A stretch of DNA of 64,000 bases from AWTP1-13 sp050248715 (GTDB lineage Bacteria > Pseudomonadota > Alphaproteobacteria > Rhizobiales > Hyphomicrobiaceae), in assembly GCA_050248715.1 (NCBI GenBank), contig JBFWRV010000012.1:1-64000 (forward strand), written 5' to 3'. The notes below the pieces were generated by a model. That model searched no databases. It was not told the DNA's origin and worked only from the letters and a program-made list of their open reading frames with translations. Below, in pieces: positions 25,871-35,150 of the stretch (position 1 is its first letter; the number at the start of each line of letters is the position of its first letter). Made by a program: the position numbers and the translations under genes.

Positions 25871-26694
25871 GGGGAGGCGCGGCGGATGGCGTAGAGATGA
25901 TCGACGGGGCCGTTGCCGCGGCCCACACCCAGGGATTGCCCGGCGACGAGCCCCTGCCACACGTAATCCTTGGCGCGCTCCACGGCCTCGCGCATCGTCG
26001 CGCCGCGCGCGAGGAGGGCGGCGATCGCTGCGGACAGCGTACAGCCCGTGCCGTGCGTATGCCGCGTGTCGACCTTGGGCTTGACGAAGCGCTGGACGCC
26101 ACCGGCATCGCACAGGATGTCCACGGCCAGGTCGCCGCTGCCGTGCCCGCCTTTGAGCAGCACCGCCTTGCAGCCGAGCCCGTGCAACGCCTGCGCCTGC
26201 GCGATCGCCTCCGCCTCGCTGGTCGCCTCCGTGGCGTCCAGCATCCGTGCGGCTTCGGGCAGATTGGGGGTGAGGAGCGCCGCCAGCGGCGCCAGGCGGG
26301 ACTTGACGGCGTCGATTGCGGCAGGCTCCAGCAGCACGTCGCCGCTCGTCGCCACCATGACGGGATCGACGACGACCGGCAGCGGCGGTGCGGAAGCGAG
26401 TCGCGCGGCCACCGCCTCGACGATGGCCGCGTTTGCGAGCATGCCCGTCTTGATGGCGCCGACATCAAGGTCGGAGAGCACCGCCTCCATCTGCGCCACG
26501 ATGAACCTCGGGCCGATGGCCTCCACCGCCGAGACGCCCCGTGTGTTCTGCGCTGTCAGTGCCGTGATCACGGAGGCACCGTAGACGCCGAAGGCGGAGA
26601 ACGCCTTCAGGTCGGCCTGGATGCCGGCGCCGCCGGAGCTGTCCGAGCCGGCGATGGTGAGCGCGATCGGGATGCGTGCGGGGGGCGTCGTCAT
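25861..26694 (-). CDS. thiD: hydroxymethylpyrimidine/phosphomethylpyrimidine kinase
   Basis: 277 residues, a ribokinase-fold enzyme that phosphorylates HMP twice for thiamine synthesis. IAGSDSSGGAGIQADLKAF is the family N-terminal motif, VVVDPVMVATSG follows, and DTRHTHGTGCTLSAAIA is the anion hole with the catalytic Asp region. Its ATG overlaps the ccdA stop by 4 bases (ATGA), so it is translated with the sox-linked ccdA gene. No other thiamine gene is in the window. The stop codon sits in a short local duplication. Confidence 0.95.
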   Translation of the reverse strand: MTTPPARIPIALTIAGSDSSGGAGIQADLKAFSAFGVYGASVITALTAQNTRGVSAVEAIGPRFIVAQMEAVLSDLDVGAIKTGMLANAAIVEAVAARLASAPPLPVVVDPVMVATSGDVLLEPAAIDAVKSRLAPLAALLTPNLPEAARMLDATEATSEAEAIAQAQALHGLGCKAVLLKGGHGSGDLAVDILCDAGGVQRFVKPKVDTRHTHGTGCTLSAAIAALLARGATMREAVERAKDYVWQGLVAGQSLGVGRGNGPVDHLYAIRRASPPA

Positions 26695-27488
26695 CTCGCG
26701 CCTTCCTTCAGGATCTCGGTCTGCAGCTCCTTGGGTGTAAAGGACTCCTCGATGCGGGCCAGCACCGGCACGTTCTCGATCAGCCATTGCCCGAACCAGT
26801 TGAGCGAGCCCGTCAGCATGAGGACGCCCGTCGCGACCAGCAGCAGGCCCATAACCATCTCGACGCGACCGAGGTGCTTGCGGAAGCGCTGCAGGAACGC
26901 GACGAACGGCCCGATCGCCATCGCCGCCAGGATGAAAGGCAATCCCAGGCCCAGCGAGTAGACGAACAGCAGCCGCACGCCCGCAACCAGCGTCCCTTCG
27001 CTGGCGGCCAGAGTGAGTACTGTCGCCAGCACCGGACCGATGCAGGGCGTCCAGCCGAAGGCAAAGGCGAGGCCCATCACGTAGGCACCCGCAAGCGTGG
27101 CCCCCTGCACCTCGGCGCGGAAGCGCGCCTGGCGATAGAGGAGGGGAATGCGAAGCAGACCCAGGAAGTGGAGGCCGAAGGCGATGATGACGAGGCCGGC
27201 GACGAAAGCGAGCTCGCTCTTGTGCGTCTGCACCCATTGGCCGAGCACGGAGGCGCTTGCCCCGAACGCGACGAACACCGTGGTGAAACCCAGCACGAAG
27301 AAAATCGAGGCCAGCACCACGCGGCGCCACACGTCATCGTCGACGCCGTTGGCGTGCGTCATGCGCTCGATGGTGGTCCCGCCGAGGTAGCCGAGATAGG
27401 GTGGCACCAGCGGCAGGACGCATGGTGACAGGAAGCTCACGACGCCGGCCAACGCCACGCCGAGATGGATATAGATCTGGGTCAGCAT
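26691..27488 (-). CDS. CcdA/DsbD-type membrane thiol-disulfide transporter (SoxV-like)
   Basis: 265 residues with six or more membrane segments. The two redox cysteines are in LSPCVLPLVPPYLGYL (helix 1) and FGWTPCIGPVLATVL (helix 4), the CcdA signatures. It passes electrons from cytoplasmic thioredoxin to the periplasm, usually for cytochrome c maturation. Lying 57 bases after soxB it most likely plays the SoxV role, keeping SoxYZ active; that is inference from position. Its stop overlaps thiD. Confidence 0.9.
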   Translation of the reverse strand: MLTQIYIHLGVALAGVVSFLSPCVLPLVPPYLGYLGGTTIERMTHANGVDDDVWRRVVLASIFFVLGFTTVFVAFGASASVLGQWVQTHKSELAFVAGLVIIAFGLHFLGLLRIPLLYRQARFRAEVQGATLAGAYVMGLAFAFGWTPCIGPVLATVLTLAASEGTLVAGVRLLFVYSLGLGLPFILAAMAIGPFVAFLQRFRKHLGRVEMVMGLLLVATGVLMLTGSLNWFGQWLIENVPVLARIEESFTPKELQTEILKEGAR

Positions 27489-27545
27489 GTGCTTCTTGCA
27501 GCCGGGCCGATCGGTGGGGTCACGGCCGGTTTCTGCGGCCTCACG

Positions 27546-29258
27546 TCAGTTCGCCCGGACGATTTTGACCGACTTGCGGGGCTGTGGCGAGAGCACCGGT
27601 CGCGATGTCAGATGCGCGGCCACGACATCCCAGATCGGAGGGCCCTGGACGTCCCGGTTCACCGAACCCCAGCCGGCCACGATGTACTCCTTTTCGGCCT
27701 CGATCGGCGCGCCTGAGCCCAGGAGCTGCAGGTTGGCGATGCGCTTCCCCATCGCGCCATCGACGTTGATCGTATAGCCCATGCCCCCGACGCGGACCAT
27801 ATCGCCGCCCTGCTGGTAGTAGGGATCGGGGTTGAACAGGTTGTCGGCCACATCCTCCAGAATGGCCTTCAGCATCTGGCCGGTCATCTTCACGCGGTAG
27901 GCGGCGGGATAGGTGATTGCCGTGGCATTGTAGACGTCGTCCCAAGTCACGGGCTGCCCGGGGACGAGCGTGCCGCCCCAGCGGAAGCCCGGGGAAAGGG
28001 CGATCTGTGCATCCCGCTGGGAGAGGAGCGCGTCGCAGATGAGGTCGTCGAGGGTGCCGCCGAAGGTGCCGCGGCGGTAGAGCAGTCCCTCTGTGCGGGC
28101 AAGCTCGGTTGCAAGCATCGCCTCGTGCGGAGCGCGGATGGCGGCGATCAGGTCGCGCATGGCGGGGTCGGGCGCAATCGCGTCCGACAGCACGGGGATC
28201 AGGCCAAAGGAGACATCGCTCACCCGGCCGCCGCTGACCTCGACATCGAGACGGGAGAGGAATTTGCCATGGGATCCTGACGCGATGAGCAGCGTGTTGC
28301 CGACGCGGACCGGCTTCGGCAGGGCATCGTGCGTGTGGCCGGTCAGGATGATGTCGATGCCCGGAACGCGTGCGGCGAGCTTGGCGTCGACGTCGAACCC
28401 GTTGTGGGAGAGCAGCACCACGACCTGTGCCCCCTCCGCGCGGGCCGCCGCGACCGATCTACGCATCTCCCCCTCGCGGATCGAGAAGGACCACTGAGGC
28501 ATCATCCAGCGCGGATTGGCGATCGCCGTGTAAGGGAAAGCCTGCCCGATCACCATGACCGAAACGCCGCCCATCTCGAAGCGACGGCCGGAGCTGAAAA
28601 CCGGATCCATGAAGTCGTTGTCGCGCACGTTGTTGGCGAGGAAGGCGAGGCCCGCGGAGCCCGGCTTGCTGACGTCGCCGTAGAGCTCCGCGATGCGGCT
28701 GGCGCCAAGCGTGAACTCCCAGTGTCCGGTGGTGGCATCGACGCCCAGGGCCTGCATGACACTGATCATGTCGCCGCCCCGGGTCGCGAGCGCTGTGAAG
28801 GAACCCTGCAATGTGTCACCGCCGTCGAGCAGCAGAACCCGGTCCGCGCCGCGCTCGGCCCGGATGGCCGCGACGAGCGTGGCGATGCGGTCCATGCCGC
28901 CCACGCGGCCGTAGGTCTTCGCCATCGCCTCGTAGTCGTCCGAGCTCAGCATGTAGGCGTGGGCGGAGTCCTCCTGGATGGCCAAGGTGCTGAGTAGCTC
29001 GGTGCCGGTGATGTGAGGCAGTCTGCCTCGGGCCTCGCCCACCCCGAGATTCAGAGAGGGCTCGCGGAAGTAGATGGGCCGGAGCTGGGCATGGGTGTCC
29101 GCCATGTGCAGGATGGTGAATTGGCCCTTGGCGTCGAAGCGCAGCAGGTCGTCCTGGCGGATCGACTGGTGGGCGGCGGCGCGGCGCAAGTCGCCACCAA
29201 GACCGGTGACGGCGGCCGTGGCGGCAGCAACCTGCAGGAAATCTCGGCGCGTGATCAT
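27546..29258 (-). CDS. soxB: thiosulfohydrolase SoxB
   Basis: 570 residues. The Tat signal TRRDFLQ near the N-terminus exports it folded with its dimanganese centre. ILHMADTHAQL and LLLDGGDTLQGS are the metallophosphatase metal motifs, and TTGHWEFTLG replaces the GNHE of nucleotidases, which is diagnostic of SoxB. It releases sulfate from the sulfane bound to SoxYZ. It lies in the operon soxA-soxX-soxB-ccdA. Confidence 0.96.
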   Translation of the reverse strand: MITRRDFLQVAAATAAVTGLGGDLRRAAAHQSIRQDDLLRFDAKGQFTILHMADTHAQLRPIYFREPSLNLGVGEARGRLPHITGTELLSTLAIQEDSAHAYMLSSDDYEAMAKTYGRVGGMDRIATLVAAIRAERGADRVLLLDGGDTLQGSFTALATRGGDMISVMQALGVDATTGHWEFTLGASRIAELYGDVSKPGSAGLAFLANNVRDNDFMDPVFSSGRRFEMGGVSVMVIGQAFPYTAIANPRWMMPQWSFSIREGEMRRSVAAARAEGAQVVVLLSHNGFDVDAKLAARVPGIDIILTGHTHDALPKPVRVGNTLLIASGSHGKFLSRLDVEVSGGRVSDVSFGLIPVLSDAIAPDPAMRDLIAAIRAPHEAMLATELARTEGLLYRRGTFGGTLDDLICDALLSQRDAQIALSPGFRWGGTLVPGQPVTWDDVYNATAITYPAAYRVKMTGQMLKAILEDVADNLFNPDPYYQQGGDMVRVGGMGYTINVDGAMGKRIANLQLLGSGAPIEAEKEYIVAGWGSVNRDVQGPPIWDVVAAHLTSRPVLSPQPRKSVKIVRAN

Positions 29259-29334
29259 GCTTGGTCCATTCTAGCTCAGTGCGCGCCGGTTCAGCAGCCG
29301 TCCCAGCCCGGCAGAGATGCTGCAAATCTTCCGC

Positions 29335-29964
29335 CTACTTGTTAACCGGGCTTTCCGGCGACATCACGAATGCCACCAGATCGGCGATCTGCTCGGGGGT
29401 TAGGAACTTGCTGGCTCCCAGTCGCGGCATGTTGGCGCACGGGATCGCGGCGTGCGGGTCGTAGATGCGTTCGTAGACCGCCTTGACCTCGGCTTCCCTG
29501 TACTTGCGGTCCTTGCCGTAGTTGAGAAGACTCGGCCCCAGCGTGCCGAAGCTGAGCTCGGCGGCATCGAGCTGGTGGCAGGCATAGCAGTTGCCGCCGT
29601 TCTCCCTCCGCGGCGGGTAGTCGGTGAAGCGGCCGCCGTAGCCGTTCTGCGCCAGGCTCTGGCCCTTCTTCCAGTCGCCCATGAGCTTGCCGTCGGCGGG
29701 ATAGACGATGGCGGCCTTGGACCGGGCAGTGATCGCCTCGGCCAAGTTCCTCGGGGGCGCGTTACGGAACTGGCTGCAGACCTTCTGCGTCTCGTCCTGT
29801 ACCAGGCGCGCCTGCCATTCCGGCTCGGCATCGCTCCAGCTCGACTTGATGGCCACATCGATCGACGCGGAACTTTGTGCGCGAGGCCACGCCAGATAGA
29901 CGCCGGCGGCGATCGCGAGTACGGCTGCTGTGGTGACGACGATGCGCTTCAGAAGCTTCGGCAT
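29335..29964 (-). CDS. soxX: cytochrome c SoxX
   Basis: 209 residues. An N-terminal signal or anchor (RIVVTTAAVLAIAAGVYLAW) is followed by a single class I cytochrome c domain with the heme motif CYACH near residue 125 and a probable Met ligand in CANMPRLG. SoxX forms the heterodimer SoxAX, which couples thiosulfate to SoxY. Its start is 4 bases from the soxA stop, so the two are coupled. The N-terminal extension (about 40-115) before the heme is longer than in the minimal forms. Confidence 0.93.
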   Translation of the reverse strand: MPKLLKRIVVTTAAVLAIAAGVYLAWPRAQSSASIDVAIKSSWSDAEPEWQARLVQDETQKVCSQFRNAPPRNLAEAITARSKAAIVYPADGKLMGDWKKGQSLAQNGYGGRFTDYPPRRENGGNCYACHQLDAAELSFGTLGPSLLNYGKDRKYREAEVKAVYERIYDPHAAIPCANMPRLGASKFLTPEQIADLVAFVMSPESPVNK

Positions 29965-29968
29965 TGGG

Positions 29969-30796
29969 CTACCGTTTGATTGCCGGCGCGGTGATTTCCC
30001 CGCCCTTGGCCTGGTTGACGAGGTACGATGTCAGCGCCACCGTCACGTCCGAGCCGTAGTCGACGAGGGGAAGCCGCATCTGCCAGAAACAGTCGGCGAT
30101 GCGGTGCTGCATGGTCATCACCGTGCCTTGAGATATCCGGTAGGCCGGCCACTCGCCGATGACAGTGCTTGCCTCCTCGGGCTTGCTCAGATAGGGCAAC
30201 GCCTGCAAGCGGATGCGCTTGCCCGTGTCGGCGTGACACGTCGCGCAGGCGAAATCCATGGGCCCCTGCCGACGGAAGAACAGCGTTTCGCCGAGTGCAC
30301 GCGTAGCCTTCTCCTTTTCATGGATGAGCGGGGGAGCGAACTTCACGCCCCGCGACTTGGTCGCAGCGTAGGTGGCGAGCGCTTCGAGGTCGGTGCCCTG
30401 CTGGTTGGCCTTGGAGTAGGGCCGTCGGAGAATCGCGGCACGCGTCAGGCCTTGCAGCGTCTCCATGCACCACACCAGGCGCGACTCGAGATCCATGACG
30501 CGGTTGGCGTCCTTGAAGTAGCGAGGCAGCTCGGCGAACGCGCCATCGACCTTCCCGGGACCCTTGCCGAGGTCGCAGGCCTCCAGCGATGCATTCTTCG
30601 GCCCTCGCTTCTCTTGCCACAGCGCCTCGCCGCGATCGGCATCGAGCAGTCCGGGGTTCGACCAGGGGTCGGCCTTCAGCATCTGCCGGTATTTCTCGAG
30701 TTCGCGCTCGGTATCGTCGATGGCGAAGGCCGGAGCGATGCATGCTCCCAGCAGCACTGCCATCGCCGCGGCGGCAAGGCTCAAGCCAAAGCGCAT
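29969..30796 (-). CDS. soxA: cytochrome c SoxA
   Basis: 275 residues with a signal peptide (MRFGLSLAAAAMAVLLGAC). One CxxCH heme motif, CATCH, lies in the C-terminal half, and RIADCFWQMR carries the Cys that, as a persulfide, ligates the heme and accepts thiosulfate. The N-terminal heme site of diheme SoxA is lost: two cysteines remain (LEACDLG, VWCMETL) without CxxCH. It is therefore the monoheme type. The ATG at 30796 starts the signal peptide; the frame stays open upstream without coding sense. It is the first gene of the sox operon. Confidence 0.93.
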   Translation of the reverse strand: MRFGLSLAAAAMAVLLGACIAPAFAIDDTERELEKYRQMLKADPWSNPGLLDADRGEALWQEKRGPKNASLEACDLGKGPGKVDGAFAELPRYFKDANRVMDLESRLVWCMETLQGLTRAAILRRPYSKANQQGTDLEALATYAATKSRGVKFAPPLIHEKEKATRALGETLFFRRQGPMDFACATCHADTGKRIRLQALPYLSKPEEASTVIGEWPAYRISQGTVMTMQHRIADCFWQMRLPLVDYGSDVTVALTSYLVNQAKGGEITAPAIKR

Positions 30797-30937
30797 TCTT
30801 GGGTCTCCGTCGGTCGATCGGCGTGCATAAGTGCTGGTTCGCCTCCCACCGTCAATGGCAGGATTTACAAACGCAACGGCCTTCCGGCACCGCGCGAATT
30901 CGGAGCATCGCATGCTCGCGTGATCGTGGAGAAGCCT

Positions 30938-30963
30938 GCACCATTGCTCTCTGCCGATGGTGC
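30938..30963. terminator. hairpin between pgk and soxA
   Basis: GCACCAT (30938-30944) pairs perfectly with ATGGTGC (30957-30963) around 12 bases. It lies 25 bases after the pgk stop on the minus strand. There is no T-run, so it may end pgk transcripts only partly. Confidence 0.4.
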
Positions 30964-30987
30964 AGCGGACCTTGCGACCAGGGCGCT

Positions 30988-32199
30988 TCAGGAGCGAGCG
31001 GGTATCAGGGCTGCGACTCCCGGCAGGGTTCGTCCCTCCAGCCATTCGAGGAAGGCGCCGCCGGCGGTGGAGACATAGGTAAAGCTCCCGGTGACGCCGG
31101 CTGCGTTGAGGGCGGCAACCGTGTCGCCTCCGCCGGCGACCGATGTGAGCTTGCCGGCTTTCGTCAGCGCGGCGGCCGCGCGTGCCAGCGCGAACGTGCC
31201 CGCGCCGAAAGGGTCGATCTCGAATGCACCGAGCGGGCCGTTCCACAGCAGAGTGCTGCACGCGCCGATGATGTCCGCGCAGTGCGCCACGCTGCGCGGC
31301 CCAACGTCGAGGATCATCTGATCGGCCGGAACCTCGAGCGTCGGCACGACAGTGCTCGGGGCACCTGCCTCGAATCTGGCGGCCACCACCACGTCGCGGG
31401 GCAGGATGACCTCGCAGTGGCGCTGCTTGGCGGTGTGCATGATCTCAAGCGCGGTCTTGGCGAGATTGGGCTCCGCCAGCGACTTGCCGATGCCGACGCC
31501 TTCCGCGAGCAGGAACGTGTTGGCCATAGCGCCGCCGACGATAAGCTTGTCGACCTTGGCCGCGAGGTTGGTGAGCACGTCGATCTTGGTCGAGACCTTC
31601 GCTCCGCCGATGACGGCCGCGGTCGGTTTCCGCGGCTTTTCCAGCACGCTGACGAGGGCATTGATCTCCTCCATCAGCAGCGGGCCGGCATAGGCGGGCA
31701 GCAGGCGGGCGAGGGCATCGGTCGAGGCGTGCGCGCGATGGGCAGCAGAGAACGCGTCGTTGACGAACACGTCGCCCAAGGCGGCGAGGCGCTTGGCGAA
31801 CCCGGCGTCGTTCTTCTCCTCGCCCTTGTGAAAACGCAAGTTCTCCAGAACGGCGATGTGCCCCGGCAGCAGAGTCGCGACGGTGCGCTCGGCCGGCTCG
31901 CCGATGCAATCTTCTGCGAACCCGACCGGGAGGCCAAGCAGTTCGCCGAGCTTCTCGGCCACCGGCTTCAGGCTGTACTGCGGGTCGGGTCCTCCCTTGG
32001 GTCGGCCGAAGTGGGAGATGACGATGACCCGGGCGCCGCGTCCCGCCAGCTCGCGCAGGCCGGGCACGAGGCGGGAAAGTCGCGTCGCATCCGTGACCCT
32101 GCCGTCCTTCACGGGCACGTTAAGGTCGGCGCGCACGATCACGCGCTTGGCCTTGAGGTCGGGGCCGTCGGTCGTCTTGAGCTTGTCGAGGTCGATCAT
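30988..32199 (-). CDS. pgk: phosphoglycerate kinase
   Basis: 403 residues, full length. VRADLNVPVKDG, SHFGRPKGG, LENLRFHKGEEKND and GGGDTVAAL are the substrate and nucleotide motifs. It interconverts 1,3-bisphosphoglycerate and 3-phosphoglycerate with ADP/ATP in glycolysis and the Calvin cycle. It follows tkt on the same strand, but the gap gene usually found between them in alphaproteobacteria is absent and a Uma2 gene stands there. Confidence 0.97.
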   Translation of the reverse strand: MIDLDKLKTTDGPDLKAKRVIVRADLNVPVKDGRVTDATRLSRLVPGLRELAGRGARVIVISHFGRPKGGPDPQYSLKPVAEKLGELLGLPVGFAEDCIGEPAERTVATLLPGHIAVLENLRFHKGEEKNDAGFAKRLAALGDVFVNDAFSAAHRAHASTDALARLLPAYAGPLLMEEINALVSVLEKPRKPTAAVIGGAKVSTKIDVLTNLAAKVDKLIVGGAMANTFLLAEGVGIGKSLAEPNLAKTALEIMHTAKQRHCEVILPRDVVVAARFEAGAPSTVVPTLEVPADQMILDVGPRSVAHCADIIGACSTLLWNGPLGAFEIDPFGAGTFALARAAAALTKAGKLTSVAGGGDTVAALNAAGVTGSFTYVSTAGGAFLEWLEGRTLPGVAALIPARS

Positions 32200-32269
32200 C
32201 GCGATTGGGCCAGGGCGATCGAGCCGGCGCTGCGCGTCGGCTCAGCGAGTGCACGTCCATTCCGGCACA

Positions 32270-32863
32270 TCATGCGTCGGCACCCTGGCCAAGCGGCGTC
32301 CAGCGGTAGATGTCGGCCACGGGCACGGAGAGACCGAGCGCCGGCAAGGTAAGCGCGTCCACAAGGTTTGTGAGGGTGCGCCGCTTCCAGCCCGTGTCGC
32401 GATCGTATGCATCCACCTCGACGGTCTTGAGCGACACCGTCACATAGTGTTGGCAGTTCGGCACACTGGCGTAGATCTTGCGCCGCCAAGTCTGGTCGGC
32501 CTTGGTGTTGCTGCGCGAGAGAACCTCGAACAGGACCAGCGCGTCATCCGTTATGGGGGAACCGGTCGTAGGCCCCTCCTTCACGAACACGTCGGGCTGC
32601 GGCAGGCTGTTGGGGGAGATGGGAACGCGCGTACCTACCCCCGGCATGGGCAGCCAACTCACCCCGGTGCGCTGCTTGTGCGCCATCAGGTACGTGACAA
32701 TGTTGGCGACGACCACCTGGTGGTGATCAACGGGTGATGGGTTCAAGACGGCGACCCCCTCGATCAGCTCCCAGCGCTCCCCCTCCGGCCGCGTGTCCGT
32801 GAAGGCGAGGAACTCCTCGATCGTCAGCTGCTGTTCGGGCGCGAGCTTTGGATGTGCCGTCAT
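32270..32863 (-). CDS. Uma2-family (DUF820) putative endonuclease
   Basis: 197 residues. The Uma2 fold is a PD-(D/E)xK nuclease relative. Visible are ERWELIEGVAVLNPSP, PQPDVFVKEG (with the metal Asp), LVLFEVLSRSNTKADQTWRRKIYAS (Glu and the distant Lys) and VPNCQHYVTVSL. The key PD...ExK arrangement is intact. Family members are common in cyanobacteria and actinobacteria, but their role is unknown. It lies 28 bases downstream of tkt and 70 upstream of pgk, a strange place for a nuclease. Confidence 0.87.
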   Translation of the reverse strand: MTAHPKLAPEQQLTIEEFLAFTDTRPEGERWELIEGVAVLNPSPVDHHQVVVANIVTYLMAHKQRTGVSWLPMPGVGTRVPISPNSLPQPDVFVKEGPTTGSPITDDALVLFEVLSRSNTKADQTWRRKIYASVPNCQHYVTVSLKTVEVDAYDRDTGWKRRTLTNLVDALTLPALGLSVPVADIYRWTPLGQGADA

Positions 32864-32891
32864 CTCAGGGGCTTGCCCGTGTCGGGGCCTG

Positions 32892-34904
32892 TTATCGACT
32901 TAGCAGGTTGCGGGCGGTATCGGCAACCTTTGCGGCCGTGATGCCGAAGTGATCGTAAAGCTTGGCGGCGGGGGCCGACGCGCCGAAACCCTCCATGCCG
33001 ACGAAGGCGCCGCGGTCGCCCAGCCAGCGCTCCCAGCCGAAGCCGACCGCGGCCTCGACGGCAACGCGCGGCGCCGTTCCCAGCACCGTTTCGCGATAGG
33101 CAACGGGCTGGGCTGCGAACAGTTCCCAGCTCGGCATCGACACGACGGCTGCCTCGATCCCGTCCTTGGCCAGGAGCGCACGCGCCTCCACGGCCAAGCC
33201 GACCTCCGAACCGGTCGCGAGGATGGTGACGTCGCGCGCCTTGCCGGAGGTCTCCGCCAGGATGTAGGCGCCCTTGGCACACAGGTTCTCGTCGGTGTGG
33301 GTGGTGCGCAGGTTGGGCACCGCCTGACGCGTGAGCGCGAGAATGGAGGGGGTGTCCCCTGTCCGCACCGCGAGTTCCCAGCACTCGGCGGTCTCCACCC
33401 CGTCCGCGGGACGGAGCACGTTGAGGTTGGGAATGGCCCTGAGGCTCGCCAGGTGCTCCACGGGCTGATGCGTCGGGCCATCCTCGCCGAGCCCGATCGA
33501 GTCGTGCGTCATGACATAGATCACACGCTGCCGCATCAAGGCTGAGAGCCGGATCGCCGGCCTGCAGTAGTCGGAGAACACCAGGAAGGTGCCGCCGTAG
33601 GGGATGAGGCCGCCATGCAGCGCCAGGCCGTTCATGACGGCCGCCATCGCGTGCTCGCGCACGCCGTAATAAATGTAGCTGCCGACAAAATTGCCCCTGG
33701 CGACGACGGGCTGATCCTTGATCCTGGTGTTGTTGGACCCGGTCAGGTCGGCGGAGCCCCCGATCAGCGCCTGCAGCGCCGGGATCAGATGATCGAGCGT
33801 GGCCTCCGACCAGTTGCGCGTCGCCTTCTTGGCGGTGGATGCGGCCGCCGCCTTCTTGGCGGCGGTGATGGCCGACGCGATGGCTGGTGCGGCGGCGCGT
33901 ACGGGGTGCTCGACGGCTTCCCGCCCTTTGGTGTCCATGCTCTCCCAGCGCTTCGTCCAGGCGGTGCGGGCGGCCGAGCCGCGCGCCCCGCAGGCGCGCC
34001 ATGCGGAAAGGACGTGAGGCGGCACCTCAAAGGGTGCGTGCGCCCAGCCGAGCTTGCTCCGGGCTCCGGCGATCTCCTCGGCCCCAAGCGGGGAGCCGTG
34101 CGTCGAAGCCTTGCCTTGCTTGCTCGGCGCGCCGTAGCCGATCACGGTCTTGCAGGCAATCAGCGTCGGCTTGTCCGAGCGCCGGGCCCACTCGAGGGCG
34201 CCGGCGATGGCATCGGGCTCGTGGCCATCCACGCGCGAGGTAGCCCAGCCGGAGGCCTCGAACCGCTTCACCTGGTCATCGGAGACGGAGAGCGAGGTGG
34301 GGCCGTCGATGGAGATCTGGTTGTCGTCGAACAGGACGATCAGCTTGTTGAGCCGCAGGTGTCCGGCGAGCGAGATAGCCTCGTGGCTGATGCCCTCCAT
34401 GAGGCAGCCGTCGCCGGCGAGCACATAGGTGTAGTGGTCGACGATGCCTTCGCCGAGCCGCGCGTTCAGCAGCCGCTCGGCGAGCGCCATGCCCACGGCA
34501 TTGGCAAGACCCTGGCCAAGGGGGCCGGTGGTGGTCTCGATGCCGGGGGCGTGGCCGAACTCGGGATGGCCCGCCGTCTTGGCGCCGAGCTGACGGAAAC
34601 TCTCCAGCTCCTTCATCGCCATCCCCGGATAGCCCGTGAGATGCAGGAGCGCGTACAGCAGCATCGAGCCGTGGCCGGCGGACAGCACGAAGCGGTCGCG
34701 GTCGGGCCACTCGGGCGCTGAGGCGTCGAATTTCAGGAAGCGCGTGAACAGTACGGTCGCCACGTCAGCCATGCCCATGGGCATGCCAGGGTGGCCCGAT
34801 TTCGCCTTCTCCACCGCGTCCATGGCCAGCGCCCTGATGGCGTTCGCCATATCCTTGTGCGCCACAGCCGCGTTCGTGCTGGCGCTCACCGCCGGTTTTC
34901 CCAT
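32892..34904 (-). CDS. tkt: transketolase
   Basis: 670 residues, full length, with TPP and the three domains expected. GHPGMPMGMADV near the N-terminus, the TPP motif starting GDGCLMEG with a later DDNQISIDG, and DSIGLGEDGPTHQPVEH in the pyrimidine domain are visible. It moves two-carbon units in the pentose phosphate and Calvin pathways. Two alanine/lysine-rich patches near residue 335 (AAKKAAAASTAKK) form a linker longer than usual. It is the first gene of the tkt-Uma2-pgk set. Confidence 0.97.
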   Translation of the reverse strand: MGKPAVSASTNAAVAHKDMANAIRALAMDAVEKAKSGHPGMPMGMADVATVLFTRFLKFDASAPEWPDRDRFVLSAGHGSMLLYALLHLTGYPGMAMKELESFRQLGAKTAGHPEFGHAPGIETTTGPLGQGLANAVGMALAERLLNARLGEGIVDHYTYVLAGDGCLMEGISHEAISLAGHLRLNKLIVLFDDNQISIDGPTSLSVSDDQVKRFEASGWATSRVDGHEPDAIAGALEWARRSDKPTLIACKTVIGYGAPSKQGKASTHGSPLGAEEIAGARSKLGWAHAPFEVPPHVLSAWRACGARGSAARTAWTKRWESMDTKGREAVEHPVRAAAPAIASAITAAKKAAAASTAKKATRNWSEATLDHLIPALQALIGGSADLTGSNNTRIKDQPVVARGNFVGSYIYYGVREHAMAAVMNGLALHGGLIPYGGTFLVFSDYCRPAIRLSALMRQRVIYVMTHDSIGLGEDGPTHQPVEHLASLRAIPNLNVLRPADGVETAECWELAVRTGDTPSILALTRQAVPNLRTTHTDENLCAKGAYILAETSGKARDVTILATGSEVGLAVEARALLAKDGIEAAVVSMPSWELFAAQPVAYRETVLGTAPRVAVEAAVGFGWERWLGDRGAFVGMEGFGASAPAAKLYDHFGITAAKVADTARNLLSR

Positions 34905-35150
34905 CCTATGCCCATCCGTCGTGGGTTGTGCGGGGGCAGCAATAGCCGTCCCGGCGGGGCGCGTCTACCGATGGCCGAGACATATCCTCGGGCGCATCCG
35001 GAACCCCCCGGTCTTGCGGGTGCTCGGCGCTGTCGGCGAACGTCGGGGGAAGTAGAGCGGCGCATCCGACACCACGCCCGGAGTGACTACGCCGGGCTCA
35101 TGTCTGCAAAGTGCGCCGCCGGACAGACGGGGGCGGGCAAGGAGCGGCCC

